64,000 nt of DNA from Eunapius fragilis (lineage: Eukaryota; Porifera; Demospongiae; Spongillida; Spongillidae). Positions 45,871 to 55,651 of this stretch are shown one piece after another. The stretch is taken from NCBI GenBank assembly GCA_963681505.1, contig OY811992.1:3225072-3289071 (forward strand). Direction: 5' to 3'. The first letter of the stretch is position 1. Each line of letters opens with the position of its first letter. The translations under genes were made by a program, and so were the position numbers. The notes under the pieces are model-generated. The model was not told the DNA's origin. It ran no database searches and saw only the letters and a program-made list of their open reading frames with translations.

Positions 45871-46493
45871 TACATGTAGTTCGTCTAGTGAGAGGGGATC
45901 GGGAATTCGAGGTTAGCTTTGGCCGAAGTTACTCAACTGAGCAATTGTCCAGAATGTTTAATGTCGATCCAGGCTCCATATGGCTCAGAAGCAGATATGG
46001 TAATGAAGTGTACTTTCCAAATCCTGAGGGAGTATTCGATTTGCCAAGCGAGAGAGTTCTCCCCTATGCTAAGTTTAGTGTGGAAGGAGAAAGTATAACT
46101 AGGCACTTGCAAGGGCAGGTGTCTGCTCAGTCCTCGGCAGGTCAAGCCAACGCTCATATACCAGTCATGCAGCGCACTCCCGGACCATCTAATTACCACG
46201 GATCCCCAGCTGCAATGCCGTTTACATCTGTAGTCAACAGGACAGGTAAACAACCAGCATCTCATGAACAAATTCCAAGCTACCGTCTCAAGATCATTCA
46301 AGCAACAATGACGTTTGCTTCTACTAGCACAAGGAAACTAACGTTCACCTGCCTTGGGCAAACCTTTGTGGAATTAACTGAGTTCTCAGCAAATGTTCCT
46401 TCTATTCTTGCTGCTGTTCAAATGGAATTTGGTAACGACTATGTTACAGTAACGACTATGTTATCTGAACCTGCGTCAGCAGGTTCAATATAG
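45871..46493 (+). CDS. Unrecognised exon
   Basis: Frame opens after a CTGCAG acceptor (45865-45870) with HVVRLVRGDREFEVSFG and continues for about 207 codons to TAG. Segments: LSRMFNVDPGSIWLRSRYGN, a Ser/Gln/Pro-rich linker, and YRLKIIQATMTFAS. No initiating ATG near the 5' end, so it is probably an internal or terminal exon. Domain unknown. It is followed by about 500 bp of AT-rich sequence and then a Helitron. Confidence 0.4.
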
Positions 46494-46989
46494 GATTGAT
46501 TGAGGAGTCATGAATGTCATTAAAAATTTTCAGTTGCATCGCGAGGGACAACGAAGAAACGGATAGCTTTTCTCTTTGCAGCAATCGAACGACAACACCA
46601 AGATCTACGTTTTGGTGCTAGTTTCATGTCATAAAACTATGCGCTTCTAGACCAACTAAGAACCTGTTTCTCGTGCCCATGCCCAAAAAAATTGTTGGTC
46701 GTCGTCGTCTTTTTCTTCTTCTTCTCCGTCAAGTATAACTCACGCTAGGAATGGTTTTAAAGAACAGCGATAGTACCAATCGCTTCAGAATTTACCGGCG
46801 CGGTGCCCCTTAAGGTAATAAAGAAGCTACAACAAAAAAGTACTATATACGGTATGGGTATATTACTTTGTTCTAAATACAGGAGTATGGATAATTTTAG
46901 GCAGTATAAATACTCCAACAGGCACAAAATTTATTTTGGTGTCAGTTTAGTCGTTACTTATTTTGGCTAGTGAAGTTGTTTTTATAAAA
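46494..46989. other. Spacer between unrecognised exon and Helitron
   Basis: No gene seen. It contains a TTCTTCTTCTTC tract near 46712-46726 and AT-rich sequence (probable Helitron 5' flank). The Helitron 5' end was not located. Confidence 0.35.
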
Positions 46990-49900
46990 ATGCCTTCGCG
47001 TAATCGAAAGAAGAGAACGAAGCAACGAGCGGAATACCTCCAAAAGCAAGAAGAGAACAAGGCTAAAGCCCGAGAGCGCTACAAGGCCGACCCTGAAAAA
47101 AAGGCCTCTGTACGCGAGAGCTACAAGGCCGATCCTGAAAAAAAGAAGGCCTCTGTACGCGAGAGCTACAAGGCCGATCCTGAAAAAAAGAAGGCCTCTG
47201 TACGCGAGAGCTACAAGGCCGATCCTGAAAAAAAGAAGGCCTCTGTACGCTTGACCAGCAAGGGTCAACAAAGTTGGATGTTGAGCAGTATAAGATGCAA
47301 AATGTTAAAGACAGTCCTATCGAAAGCAGACAGAGACACCTTGATGTGATGTGCTTTCCAACACTTTTTCCTTCTGGGCAGTTTGGTGAATTCCACCCTC
47401 GAGACATTCACTTGTCAGCATCAGAGTATGCTAAATCTCGGCTGCTCAACAAAGATTCTCGGTTTCGAAAAGATCCTCAATATGTTTTCTTTTTGTTATG
47501 GCAGCAAGATTTCTGCAGGCATTTACAATGTTCTTAAAACTACATCTAAGGGCAAAGTGCCTGTGCGTGAATTCCTTTCCAGAGTTTCAAATTCTGATGA
47601 AAGTGTAGAAGCAAATCTTTCCACAATATTTCAATCTGTGCGTGGGACTAAGCAGTACTGGTTCCATAAAAGTAGTGAATTAAAATGCATGTTGAGAGAG
47701 TATGGATCGCCCACTCTTTTCATAATATTTAGCTGTGCAGAGTACAACTCTACCCACATAGATAGGTACCTAAGGAAGGTCAATGACCATCCTCCTAGCT
47801 ATCCCATATCTAAGCTTTGCATTGAAGATCCTGTTTCAGTGTCCCGAAAATTCTCTGCAAATTTTCACCATTTATTTTACACTGTTCTGCTAAAAGGATC
47901 TGTGCTTGGTGTAGTCCTACATTTCTTTTGGAAAAAAGAGTATCAGGCGCGGGGAGCCCCTCATTATCATGTATTGCTGTGGATTCAGGATGCGCCAGTG
48001 ATTGGGAAGAGTGATCCAAAAGACGTTCTTGCATGGATCCAGGAACGCATCACATGTAAAATCCCAGATGCTGCCCTCAACCCTGAACTCCACGCATTGG
48101 TCACTAAATATCAAATGCATAAGTGTACTAACTATTGCAAACGCAGGCAAAAGCTCAAAAGTGGTTTCATTACTAAATGCAGGTTTAGTTTTCCACGTGA
48201 CGTGACTGAGCATGCAGTGCTAAACCCAGTGGAGGAATGCCTCAAGTCGAGGAAAAAAATTTATCTCCTACCTCGAGCTGCACAGGAATGTAGAGTGAAT
48301 GATTACAATCCACTACTGCTTCTGCTTTGGCAGGCCAATATGGACATTCAGTTCACTGCTGAATCTTCGTTAACCCTAGCTCATTATGTTACAGGGTACG
48401 TAACCAAAGCAGAGAAAAGTAACATGCAGGAAGTGTGGCAAGAGGTCAATTCAAACAGCAGTATCTACAGCAAGCTGTGGTCCTTTGGTGTTCGGAGCTT
48501 ACGTTCCAGAGAGTGTGGCCTCTACGAAGCAAGCGACCTGTTACTTGGTGACCACCTCACCGAGAAATCAGTGACTGTGAAATGGGTTGACGCTTCAATG
48601 CCTCACAAACGAAAGCGCAGGCTTAAGACTCATAAACAGCTTGTGGAAGTTGAAAAGATGAATCCTGCTTCCACTGACATATTTGAGGGGAGCATGGTAG
48701 ACATATTTTACCCTACCAGGCCAAATGAGTTGGAAAATGTGTGCTTGTATGATTTTGTACAGTGGTACAAGTATTGCGGGACAGACAAGGATGGCTCTAG
48801 GGTATACCAGAAGCTGCAAAAGCCTCTTCTTCCTAATCACAAGCTGTTTGATCCTTCCAATGAGAACCAGAGAGAAGACTATTTCTATTCTCTCATGTTA
48901 CTATTCATTCCATTTCGAAATGAATGTGATCTGATGAAAGAAGGAGAAACAGCTGAGGTAGCCTTTAATCGTCTCATCGGTAGCAATGTCAGTCTGTCAG
49001 ATCACCACGAAAAACTGCAAGCATTGTTGAAAGCGCAGACTGCAGTGAAGAAAATCAATGAAGCAAGAGAGGAGGAAGGGGTCGTTGTTCCTCCTGCAGA
49101 GGAAGACGCTTATTTTGGTGGTGATGCTAAGGCAGCAATGGAAGATGTGTTCAATTTGAACGAGGTGAACGCAACAGAGACAGTTGAAGAGCGTGTTGCT
49201 AAGCTCAATGCAGATCAGCTGCGAATCTTCAATGATATCAATGACCATCTTTGCCACCAAAAACTGCATGAAAATGGGAAATGCTCCTGTACTAAGCTAA
49301 AGCCCTTGTGTAAATTTATTAGTGGTGTGGGTGGTACAGGGAAATCCTTCCTAATTCATACGATTCGAGCAAAGGTTAATGAACTTTGGAAGGATAACAA
49401 AGATTCCATAAGGTGTGCACTTGCAGCTCCTACGGGATTGGCTGCATTTAACATAGAGGGTGTGACTGTACATAGACTATTTCAACTACCTATAGAGCAT
49501 GATTCTAGGACATCCACTTACTGGTCACTACCTAAAGAATCACTTAAAGTCATGCGGAATGGTTTCACGCATGTGAAGTTAATAATCATTGATGAGGTTA
49601 GCATGCTATCAAGCCTGACCCTAGCTTACATTCATTTGAGACTTGATGAGTTGTTTGGAAGCGATCAATGGTTTGGGTCTATGAATGTCCTGTTCTTTGG
49701 CGATTTACTGCAGCTTCCTCCAGTAAATGGTTCAATGGTGTTCCAAAACATTTCCAATAAACTTATTGCCGCAAGGCTTGGCTGTGTGACAGCTGTGAAC
49801 ATTTGGAGGGAATCTATAGTGTATGATGAACTGACCATTAATGAACGACAAAAACGCGACCCAGAATTTGGTCAGTTGTTAAATGAAGTGAGGGTGAATT

Positions 49901-50007
49901 GTATATCTGACAAAACTGTTGCATTGTTGCACAATGCTGTCATAAAATGCACAGCTTTTGAAAAGTTCCAAGAACTCTTAGGCCAAAATTTGTATATGTA
50001 TGGATAA
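46990..50007 (+). pseudogene. Helitron Rep/helicase, frameshifted and 3'-truncated
   Basis: ATG 46990 opens a lysine-rich N terminus (MPSRNRKKRTKQRAEYLQKQ) with a 15-residue repeat. A frame change near 47270 leads into the segment with LDVMCFPTLFPSGQFGEFHP, and another near 47500 restores the first frame to 50007. Rep part: GAPHYHVLLW (HxH motif) and HYVTGYVTK (two-tyrosine motif). Helicase part (Pif1-like): Walker A GVGGTGKSFL, APTGLAAFNI, IIIDEVSM and FFGDLLQLPPV. It stops before the late helicase motifs, so the C terminus is lost. Helitrons move by a rolling-circle mechanism; this copy should be inactive. Confidence 0.85.
47084..47248 (+). repeat. 45-bp in-frame repeat in Helitron N terminus
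   Basis: Almost four copies encoding KASVRESYKADPEKK. A charged helical repeat; copies are nearly identical at DNA level, so the expansion is recent. Confidence 0.9.
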
Positions 50008-50480
50008 TACATATATCTCTGCAAACTAACATGCACATGCAGAGATATATGGGGGACCTACTCCCATGGCCAATGATATACATGTATGTAAAAATGTCTG
50101 CACAACTTATACTCTTTTGTTTGCAACAATTATAGCATGGTATATACAATGGACTTGCACATTGCAGATCTTGGAAAAGTTTGAGTAACTGCTGTCATTT
50201 ACAAAAATAAATTTCCATAAGTGATAGCTAGTTAACAGCAGAATGTATCAGATGTGCTAATTTCAACACCACTGCACCTGCATGCACCTCAGGTCATGTG
50301 ATTGGATGAAATTTGACCAATAGAATTTTAGCACACCTACACACACACACACTTCACTCCTCCCACTAAGTATGTGATGTCATGCATGAATAAGCGACCA
50401 ATCAGTGAATGGACGGATGAAATTGGGCCAATAGAATTATAGCACAGCTAGAACACATGGCTGTACATGTGTATAAACCA
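50008..50480. other. Spacer after the Helitron; probable promoter of the next exon
   Basis: No coding sequence recognised. A direct repeat of TTTGACCAATAGAATTTTAG and GGGCCAATAGAATTATAGCA occurs at 50310-50330 and 50423-50445. A TATAAA (GTATAAACC) lies at 50471-50476, about 25-30 bp before the presumed transcript start of the following frame. Confidence 0.4.
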
Positions 50481-50576
50481 ATGACCCGCAGAACAGCACA
50501 TTTCTCTCTTGAAAAAATTCATCAAAGGTAAATACTATATTTTGCGAGTTGTTTCAATAATCTGTCTGCCACATAG

Positions 50577-50756
50577 ATGGCTGAAGACAACTTAATTATA
50601 GAGACAGACTTCTTTGACGAGGATGTCCAAGATCCGCCACCGCCAGCAGAAGTGCCGCCGCCGCCGCCTGCAGCAGCGCTGGACCCACGGGCACCGCCAG
50701 CAGAAGCCCCGCCACCGCCTGCAGCATGTCACGGGACTGCTGGGCAGGTGCCGTGA
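50577..50756 (+). CDS. Proline-rich acidic N-terminal exon, cut by the direct repeat
   Basis: Frame MAEDNLIIETDFFDEDVQD followed by PPPPAEVPPPPPAAALDP, 59 codons. Upstream, a TATA-like box (50471), a donor (CAAAGGTAAAT, about 50528) and an acceptor (ACATAG, 50571-50576) suggest a 5' leader exon. From 50722 the sequence is the left 1152-bp direct repeat, so only the first 48 codons belong to the flanking gene and the rest is read-through. The frame presumably continued into host sequence now displaced beyond 56801. Function unknown. Confidence 0.5.
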   Translation: MAEDNLIIETDFFDEDVQDPPPPAEVPPPPPAAALDPRAPPAEAPPPPAACHGTAGQVP

Positions 50757-51256
50757 TGTGTGTCGGGAGGGTTCTGTCTGTTTATGCCGACATGTGAGAC
50801 GACAGGGCCAGTAATGATGGCGGCATGTCCGTTGGTATGATGGTATCTCATAGCGACTTTGTGGCAAGATTTGACAACATAATCAACGCATAGCTCTGAT
50901 TAACTCGTAGTGCATATCCACGCATGTCTCGAAACGGCAATGCCAGATTCACATTGTTATAAGAGCTATGCATCCTCTGAGATCCTCGTAGCAATAGAGT
51001 GGATAACTGTTGGCATTTCTTGTCACTCAGTGGATATGACTGTGTTTGAGCATAGTGATGACATGTCAAACTATCATTGCCATTTCGTGCAATGCCTGTT
51101 CTATGAGTGCATGTTCATACAAGATCGTTGCCATTTCGTGCAATGCCTGTTCTATGAGTGCATGTCAAACCATTATTGCCAGTTCGTGCAATGCTCGACT
51201 ATGACTAGCTATATAACATTGCTATGAACACACAGGTCACCCCCCACACCCTATCG

Positions 51257-51328
51257 GCACCTCGCCAGCTGTCTGGCGACATGCTCGGCATCACCACCAG
51301 TATATGCGCGGTATTCCCTATATACTTA
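51257..51328 (+). repeat. Inverted repeat arm (partner 55611-55683)
   Basis: Imperfect 72-bp arm with a perfect 26-bp core at 51303-51328 (ATATGCGCGGTATTCCCTAT then ATACTT). The partner at 55611-55683 is in opposite orientation. Seen this way, the segment 51257-55683 is a 4.43-kb stretch with terminal inverted repeats. Confidence 0.75.
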
Positions 51329-51459
51329 CAGGCATCATATTCTGGAAGGTGAACGCTCGTAAATTCTACGCAGTAACCTAGCAATCACTCTGCAGCCAAG
51401 TTCCTCCTAAACTTCCAACGCGAGACACGAACGACCGTGAGGATACGACAACTTCTTCG

Positions 51460-51639
51460 ATGTGTAACGATTGCTGTGTTGAGCTTGTGCAAGACATCAA
51501 GAAAAAAGTTGACATGATATTCAATTTAACTGCAACTACTAGAATACCGATAGCATTGCATAGGTTGCTAATGGAAGGTTTTCGGTGCAAGATCTGTCGC
51601 GAGTATATCAAGCCGCCGGTAATAGCTTCAAAATGCTGA
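51460..51639 (+). CDS. RING-like zinc-binding fragment, left copy
   Basis: 59 codons: MCNDCCVELVQDIKKKVDMI, ending GFRCKICREYIKPPVIASKC before TGA. The CxxC and PPVI..KC pattern is the start of a RING-like domain found in uncharacterised animal proteins, where a second Cys and CE.C follow. Here TGA replaces the next codon. An identical frame is in the right repeat (56390-56569). Confidence 0.45.
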   Translation: MCNDCCVELVQDIKKKVDMIFNLTATTRIPIALHRLLMEGFRCKICREYIKPPVIASKC

Positions 51640-51870
51640 GAGCCCGGGATCCAGGATTTGCCTAAGGGGGCGGTGGTTTTACGGGAGGGGCGGCACATTG
51701 TCAATAAATGCATGCAAAGCGGGGGGGAGGGGGGGGGGGGGGCTGCTTGCCGTACAATGATTTATATCTTGGTTTGTGCACACATGCATGATAGTGCGTG
51801 GGGAGTGGAGCGCGGGGGGGATGCGAAATGTATATTCGTTATCTGGCAGGCTGGTTGATCACGTGCATGA

Positions 51871-53442
51871 TCCAATCCACAGGCTAAGCTCAGCACATCT
51901 GCTCTGAGTTTTGGGCCAGGCGAAACACCAGCTGACTTTTTGATAAGCCGAACTGGAGTGGGTCAAGCACAAATAACCTGTGACAATCTGAGCATCACAA
52001 TGGGTACGGGCCTCACCTTAGCTCCAGTCAGCACACCACAGTGAGCACACAGCCGGGCTTATCTCTGGGTCAGGCAGATCAGTTCGCTGATCAACTCGTG
52101 TCCAGCAGGAACAATCCAGGAGGCACAGGGAGCGATCCGTACGGTTTGAGGCTAAAGCTGGCCGGAGACAGCTCCGACAGGGTGGGCGTCAAGAATCAAG
52201 GCGCCATAGCATTTGGGCCTGGGCTGAGTGCACCTGACGTAGAGCTGAGCCGGAGTGCCACGCAGACCCTGAAATGTTCTGGGACGCTGGAGGCAGCTGA
52301 ACTCAGGACCATTGCTCCGACCACTAGGAGGAACATTTACTCTTTAAGCCAGGTGTTGAATGGTAGAGTTGCCTATATCACCGATGTGACGGGAGCCATA
52401 ATTGTGGGGTATGCAACTAACCTCGTGGACTCAACCGATGGAGACGTCAGAGTTATTGGCAACCGACTGAACTTCCAGAACGTCAGGGATGATATCTTGT
52501 ACAGGTTTAAGCTGACAACAGGCACTAATCAGTTCGCCATAAGTTTCTCGGGGCAAGCCACAGTCTCGTCAGTAACCCAGAATGGCACAGCATTCCTTGA
52601 CGATAATTTAACTCCATTTCCTATACCATCAACTTTTGACCTCAGGAGCAAGCTAGCATCGACACTCCTTGCAACAACCGGTTCAGCGATCGCTGATGTC
52701 ATGAGTCAGAGTGTGATGGCATGGGACTTTTTGGGGAGTGACATTCCGGCCTCAGCAAAGACTAGCACAGGCTGGAGGCTGTTCATTGAAGGCATGCGAT
52801 TTAATATGACTGGAACATGGACATCCCCGAATCCTAGCGTGTTGACGTATGGTGTCACAGTTCTAGAGGTAACTGAGGTCCCGGTTTTCAATGCATCACG
52901 ACTGACATCAGACGGGCTGTATCTGCCATGTCCGGGGATCGGGCCTTACGCTCCGTCAAAGCTGAACTATTATGAGTTCTATGACTTCAGCACAAACTGG
53001 TACTTTCTGGGTGGCCGGAGACATGATTCGCATATCAAGGATAGGGAGCGTCGTTGTGATGATGTTTCCTGCCTCGACAAACAGCTTCATAAACTCGACG
53101 GGTGGCTCAGCCTATCTTAGAGCATCGACACTCGTGCCTGACCGCTTTCGTCCTATGAATGATACTATCACCCCGATCAGTCTGAAGTATGGCGCTAGCA
53201 TCAGTGGTGGATTTGCTTTGATTCCGGCCTCTGGACTCCTAACTATAACGGCAGCAACGCTTGACTCCGTAAGTTCAAGCCCGACATATCAGCAAATGGT
53301 GAGCACACCGTTTGCTAACAATGCCTCCTTTCAGATCTATGGCTGCTCCGTAACATGGTGTGTCAACTTTGACCGTGCGGTTGGGGGCTTGCAGCATCCA
53401 GGAACGGCTTCCGGAACCGCAGACCCAGTGCTCGGTGTATAA
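51871..53442 (+). pseudogene. Tail-fibre-like repeat protein, in three reading-frame segments
   Basis: Three plus-strand segments encode what looks like one protein: 51871-52041, 52041 to about 53000, and about 53000-53442. The first opens exactly at the direct-repeat border (a TGA at 51868-51870 precedes it), so the true N terminus is cut off. Shaft-like repeats recur: LSFGPGETPADFLISRTG, then IAFGPGLSAPDVELSRSATQ with TLKCSGTLEA. This resembles the DVNLYRSAANTLKT-type repeats of phage and virus fibres. The C-terminal part (STLVPDRFRPMNDTITPIS) resembles the receptor-binding tip pattern LP.gfRP. The frame changes could be mutations or programmed; family assignment is inference from short motifs. 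Confidence 0.5.
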
Positions 53443-53507
53443 AGGGGGCTCTCTTCGCTCGTCCCAGATCAAGGCTCTCGGGACGCACATAGAAGGCTGG
53501 CAAAAAG

Positions 53508-54365
53508 ATGGCAAAAAATAAATGCAGGCCGTGCAAGAAAAGAGGAGGGGCTGACCGCGACTGTGGCAGCAGCAGCAGCAGCGAGGAGGAGAGGATGCCC
53601 AGTATAGAGCTGCCAAACTCAAGAAACATGCCTGTTATGACTGAGTTCATAACAGCGGAGGGCAACGGCCTGGTCACGCTGCACGAGACGAAGAAAGAGG
53701 CAGCTAAGGCAGCGCTGATTTCTCTAGGTGTTTTGACCACTCTTATCCACAAAGCCATGGCGGCTGGGGTGCGGGTGACAGAGAGGTGCGCCACGGGCTT
53801 TAGGTTCGCTGTGCCCACCTACATGGAGAGGCTCGTTATAATCAATATCCGTGACTGGAAGCCGCGCCAGCTCATGCTAGAGGCATCATTTCTGCCTGAG
53901 AATGCACGGACACATCAAATCATGCCCCCACCTGCTGCCCTAGCCCTGATGCGACCAGGGTTCCTCGAGCACATGAAGAGCCTTGTGGAGACAACACTCC
54001 CTCCCGGTTTTTTCCCAGAATGGCTGGTGCTTCCCCCAACCCTGCTGCGTCAGCCTGAAGAGGGACTCTCTTCGTTCGTCCCAGATAAGGCTCTCAAGAC
54101 CGACCCGTCGGCCGGATCAAAGGGTGAGCACAGCGAGTCCTCTGAAGTTAAGCCACCTGCAGTGACAAAAGATGAGCCACCTGCATGCCCTGAAGATGAG
54201 CCACCTGCATGCTCAGAAGATGTTGACTCAATACTTGAGGCAGTGGAGCGTGAGCTGAGTCTCTCTTTGTTCGTCTCGGGTGAGGCTGATGATCAGAGGC
54301 CAGAGGCATCCATACCTGAGGGAGATAAGGCCGCCGTACCTGAGGGGAAGCCGGACAATGAGTAG
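53508..54365 (+). CDS. Unrecognised 285-codon protein with CxxC N terminus and acidic tail
   Basis: ATG 53508 begins MAKNKCRPCKKRGGADRDCG followed by a poly-Ser/Glu stretch, then a globular part (EFITAEGNGLVTLHETKKEA; RLVIINIRDWKPRQLMLEA) and a Pro/Glu-rich C terminus with a repeated DEPPACPED. It lies 65 bp after the fibre-like frame on the same strand, so the two may be co-transcribed. No domain recognised. Two copies of a GGGACTCTCTTCG-type hairpin lie within its coding sequence. Confidence 0.6.
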   Translation: MAKNKCRPCKKRGGADRDCGSSSSSEEERMPSIELPNSRNMPVMTEFITAEGNGLVTLHETKKEAAKAALISLGVLTTLIHKAMAAGVRVTERCATGFRFAVPTYMERLVIINIRDWKPRQLMLEASFLPENARTHQIMPPPAALALMRPGFLEHMKSLVETTLPPGFFPEWLVLPPTLLRQPEEGLSSFVPDKALKTDPSAGSKGEHSESSEVKPPAVTKDEPPACPEDEPPACSEDVDSILEAVERELSLSLFVSGEADDQRPEASIPEGDKAAVPEGKPDNE

Positions 54366-54485
54366 TTTCTGTGGTGTGTTTGCTTGCTCACGAGTTGTAG
54401 CCGCCATTGTTTTTCTGATGAATCTTGCATTGCACACAGGATGAACCACGCCCTGATCAGCATAAAAGCGGGACGGGCCGGATGT

Positions 54486-54945
54486 TTATTGGGGCCTTCG
54501 CCCCATGGCTCTCTGGTCCGTCGCTCGATGTCTTTTCTGACGGGGCAAACGCCCTTGAGGTCAAGCAAAGAGTACGCTCCACAGCCTAAACGGGAGACAA
54601 TCCCATGAGTCTCAGTGAGACATGTCATATATTTGTTAAAGCACCAGGTCAATGGCCTGAAAATGTTTGTCGGAGCAGTGCTCCATGTCATATATGTGTT
54701 AAAGCACCCCATGGCCCTTTGGTCCATGGTTTTGCGTGGCTCACGGCCTGATATGTTTGTCGGAGCAGTGCTCCATGTCATATATTTGTCAAAGCACCCC
54801 ACGGCCCTTTGGTCCGTAGTTCTGATGTGTGAAATGTTTGTCGGAGCAGCGCTCCATGTTTGTCGGAGCAACGCTCCGTGTTTGTGCTCATATATTTGTT
54901 AAAGCATCCCATGGCCTTTCGGTCCATGGCTTTAGGCTCCTGTGA
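54486..54945. repeat. Array of short hairpins and 100-bp-scale repeats
   Basis: Repeated module: TTTGTCGGAGCAGTGCTCCA, then TGTCATATATTTGTTAAAGC, then a CCATGG...CCATGG-type stem (CCATGGCCCTTTGGTCCATG). Stems seen: GGGGC/GCCCC at 54490-54503, GTCTCA/TGAGAC near 54608-54620, GGAGCA/TGCTCC at 54671, 54763, 54841 and 54865, and CC(A/G)YGG stems at 54705, 54798 and 54910. No long frame. An RNA-level role is possible. Confidence 0.75.
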
Positions 54946-55267
54946 GCCGACCCGAGACGAAGTGAGTCTCCGTGGTCCATTTGAAAATATTGTATGTATG
55001 ATTATAAATGGAATGGCCCAGCAGGGTGAGTACTGTTGGAGTGAGGCAGAGCTTGACCGTGACTGTCCTCCTAGTGAACTCGAGGATCAATGGTTTGATA
55101 ACCCGTACGAAGACGAGCATGAGCATGACTGGGGCCTAGAGGGTAAGGGGACAATGCAAAGCGAGTCTCTGGTGGCAGCAGAAAAAGGAGCAAGAGGACG
55201 CATCCTTTGCTCGTCACGGGGAGTTGCATCCGGCTTTAGGCTGGAACTTCTGGACTGCGGGCTATAA
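54946..55267 (+). CDS. Unrecognised acidic frame
   Basis: Runs on from the hairpin array. Coding-looking part: LRGPFENIVCMIINGMAQQG, WSEAELDRDCPPSELEDQWF and NPYEDEHEHDWGLEGKG. It overlaps another frame beginning about 55224. No domain recognised and the start is unclear. Confidence 0.4.
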
Positions 55268-55502
55268 ACATATAGTTTACAAGAGTCCACGGTGCAATCA
55301 AATTAACCATGAGGTTGACTTACGGTGGGATAAGTACGAGGGGCGTGGCGATAGGTATGCTGTGTTGAATGATGGGGACGAGGTATACATGATCGTTGCA
55401 ACTGCGCCTGCATTCAAAAAACGAGGAAGCGATCCCTACGACTATGAATACGGGACTCTCTTCGGTCGTCCCAGTAAAGGTTTACGGTATGCATGCCTGT
55501 GA
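55224..55502 (+). CDS. Unrecognised small frame
   Basis: Reads YKSPRCNQINHEVDLRWDKY, GDRYAVLNDGDEVYMIVATA and FKKRGSDPYDYEYGTLFGRP. Protein-like composition. It overlaps the previous frame by about 44 bp in another phase, so it may be a continuation after a frameshift. The GTLFGRP codons carry a copy of the recurrent hairpin. Confidence 0.4.
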   Translation: MHPALGWNFWTAGYKHIVYKSPRCNQINHEVDLRWDKYEGRGDRYAVLNDGDEVYMIVATAPAFKKRGSDPYDYEYGTLFGRPSKGLRYACL

Positions 55503-55651
55503 GCGTCCGGATGGGGACCGGCATTCCATCGAGGTGGCCCTTTTTGTCTCCCTAAAAGTTACAATGCGTCAGGACCCGGATTCATTGTCAAAACAGCTGC
55601 TCCAATACCAAAGTATATAGGGAATACCGCGCATATGCTAACGGTGATGTT

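Larger units (their letters stand above)
50722..51873 (+). repeat. Left 1152-bp direct repeat
   Basis: Starts CAGCATGTCACGGGACTGCT and ends CACGTGCATGATCC. It contains a 58-bp-type tandem repeat (CATTTCGTGCAATGCCTGTT, 51077-51200), a stem-loop TCGCCAG/CTGGCGA (51272-51289), one arm of a long inverted repeat (51257-51328) and a 59-codon RING-like frame. Confidence 0.9.

Noticed and set aside
51637-51639. Selenocysteine TGA in the RING-like frame
   Set aside because: No continuing domain after the TGA and no SECIS-like structure noticed; truncation is simpler.
51871-53442. Bacterial or prophage contamination
   Set aside because: The fibre-like frames are embedded between repeats containing eukaryotic-type sequence and flanked by spliced exons and animal retroelements; no bacterial gene signals are seen.
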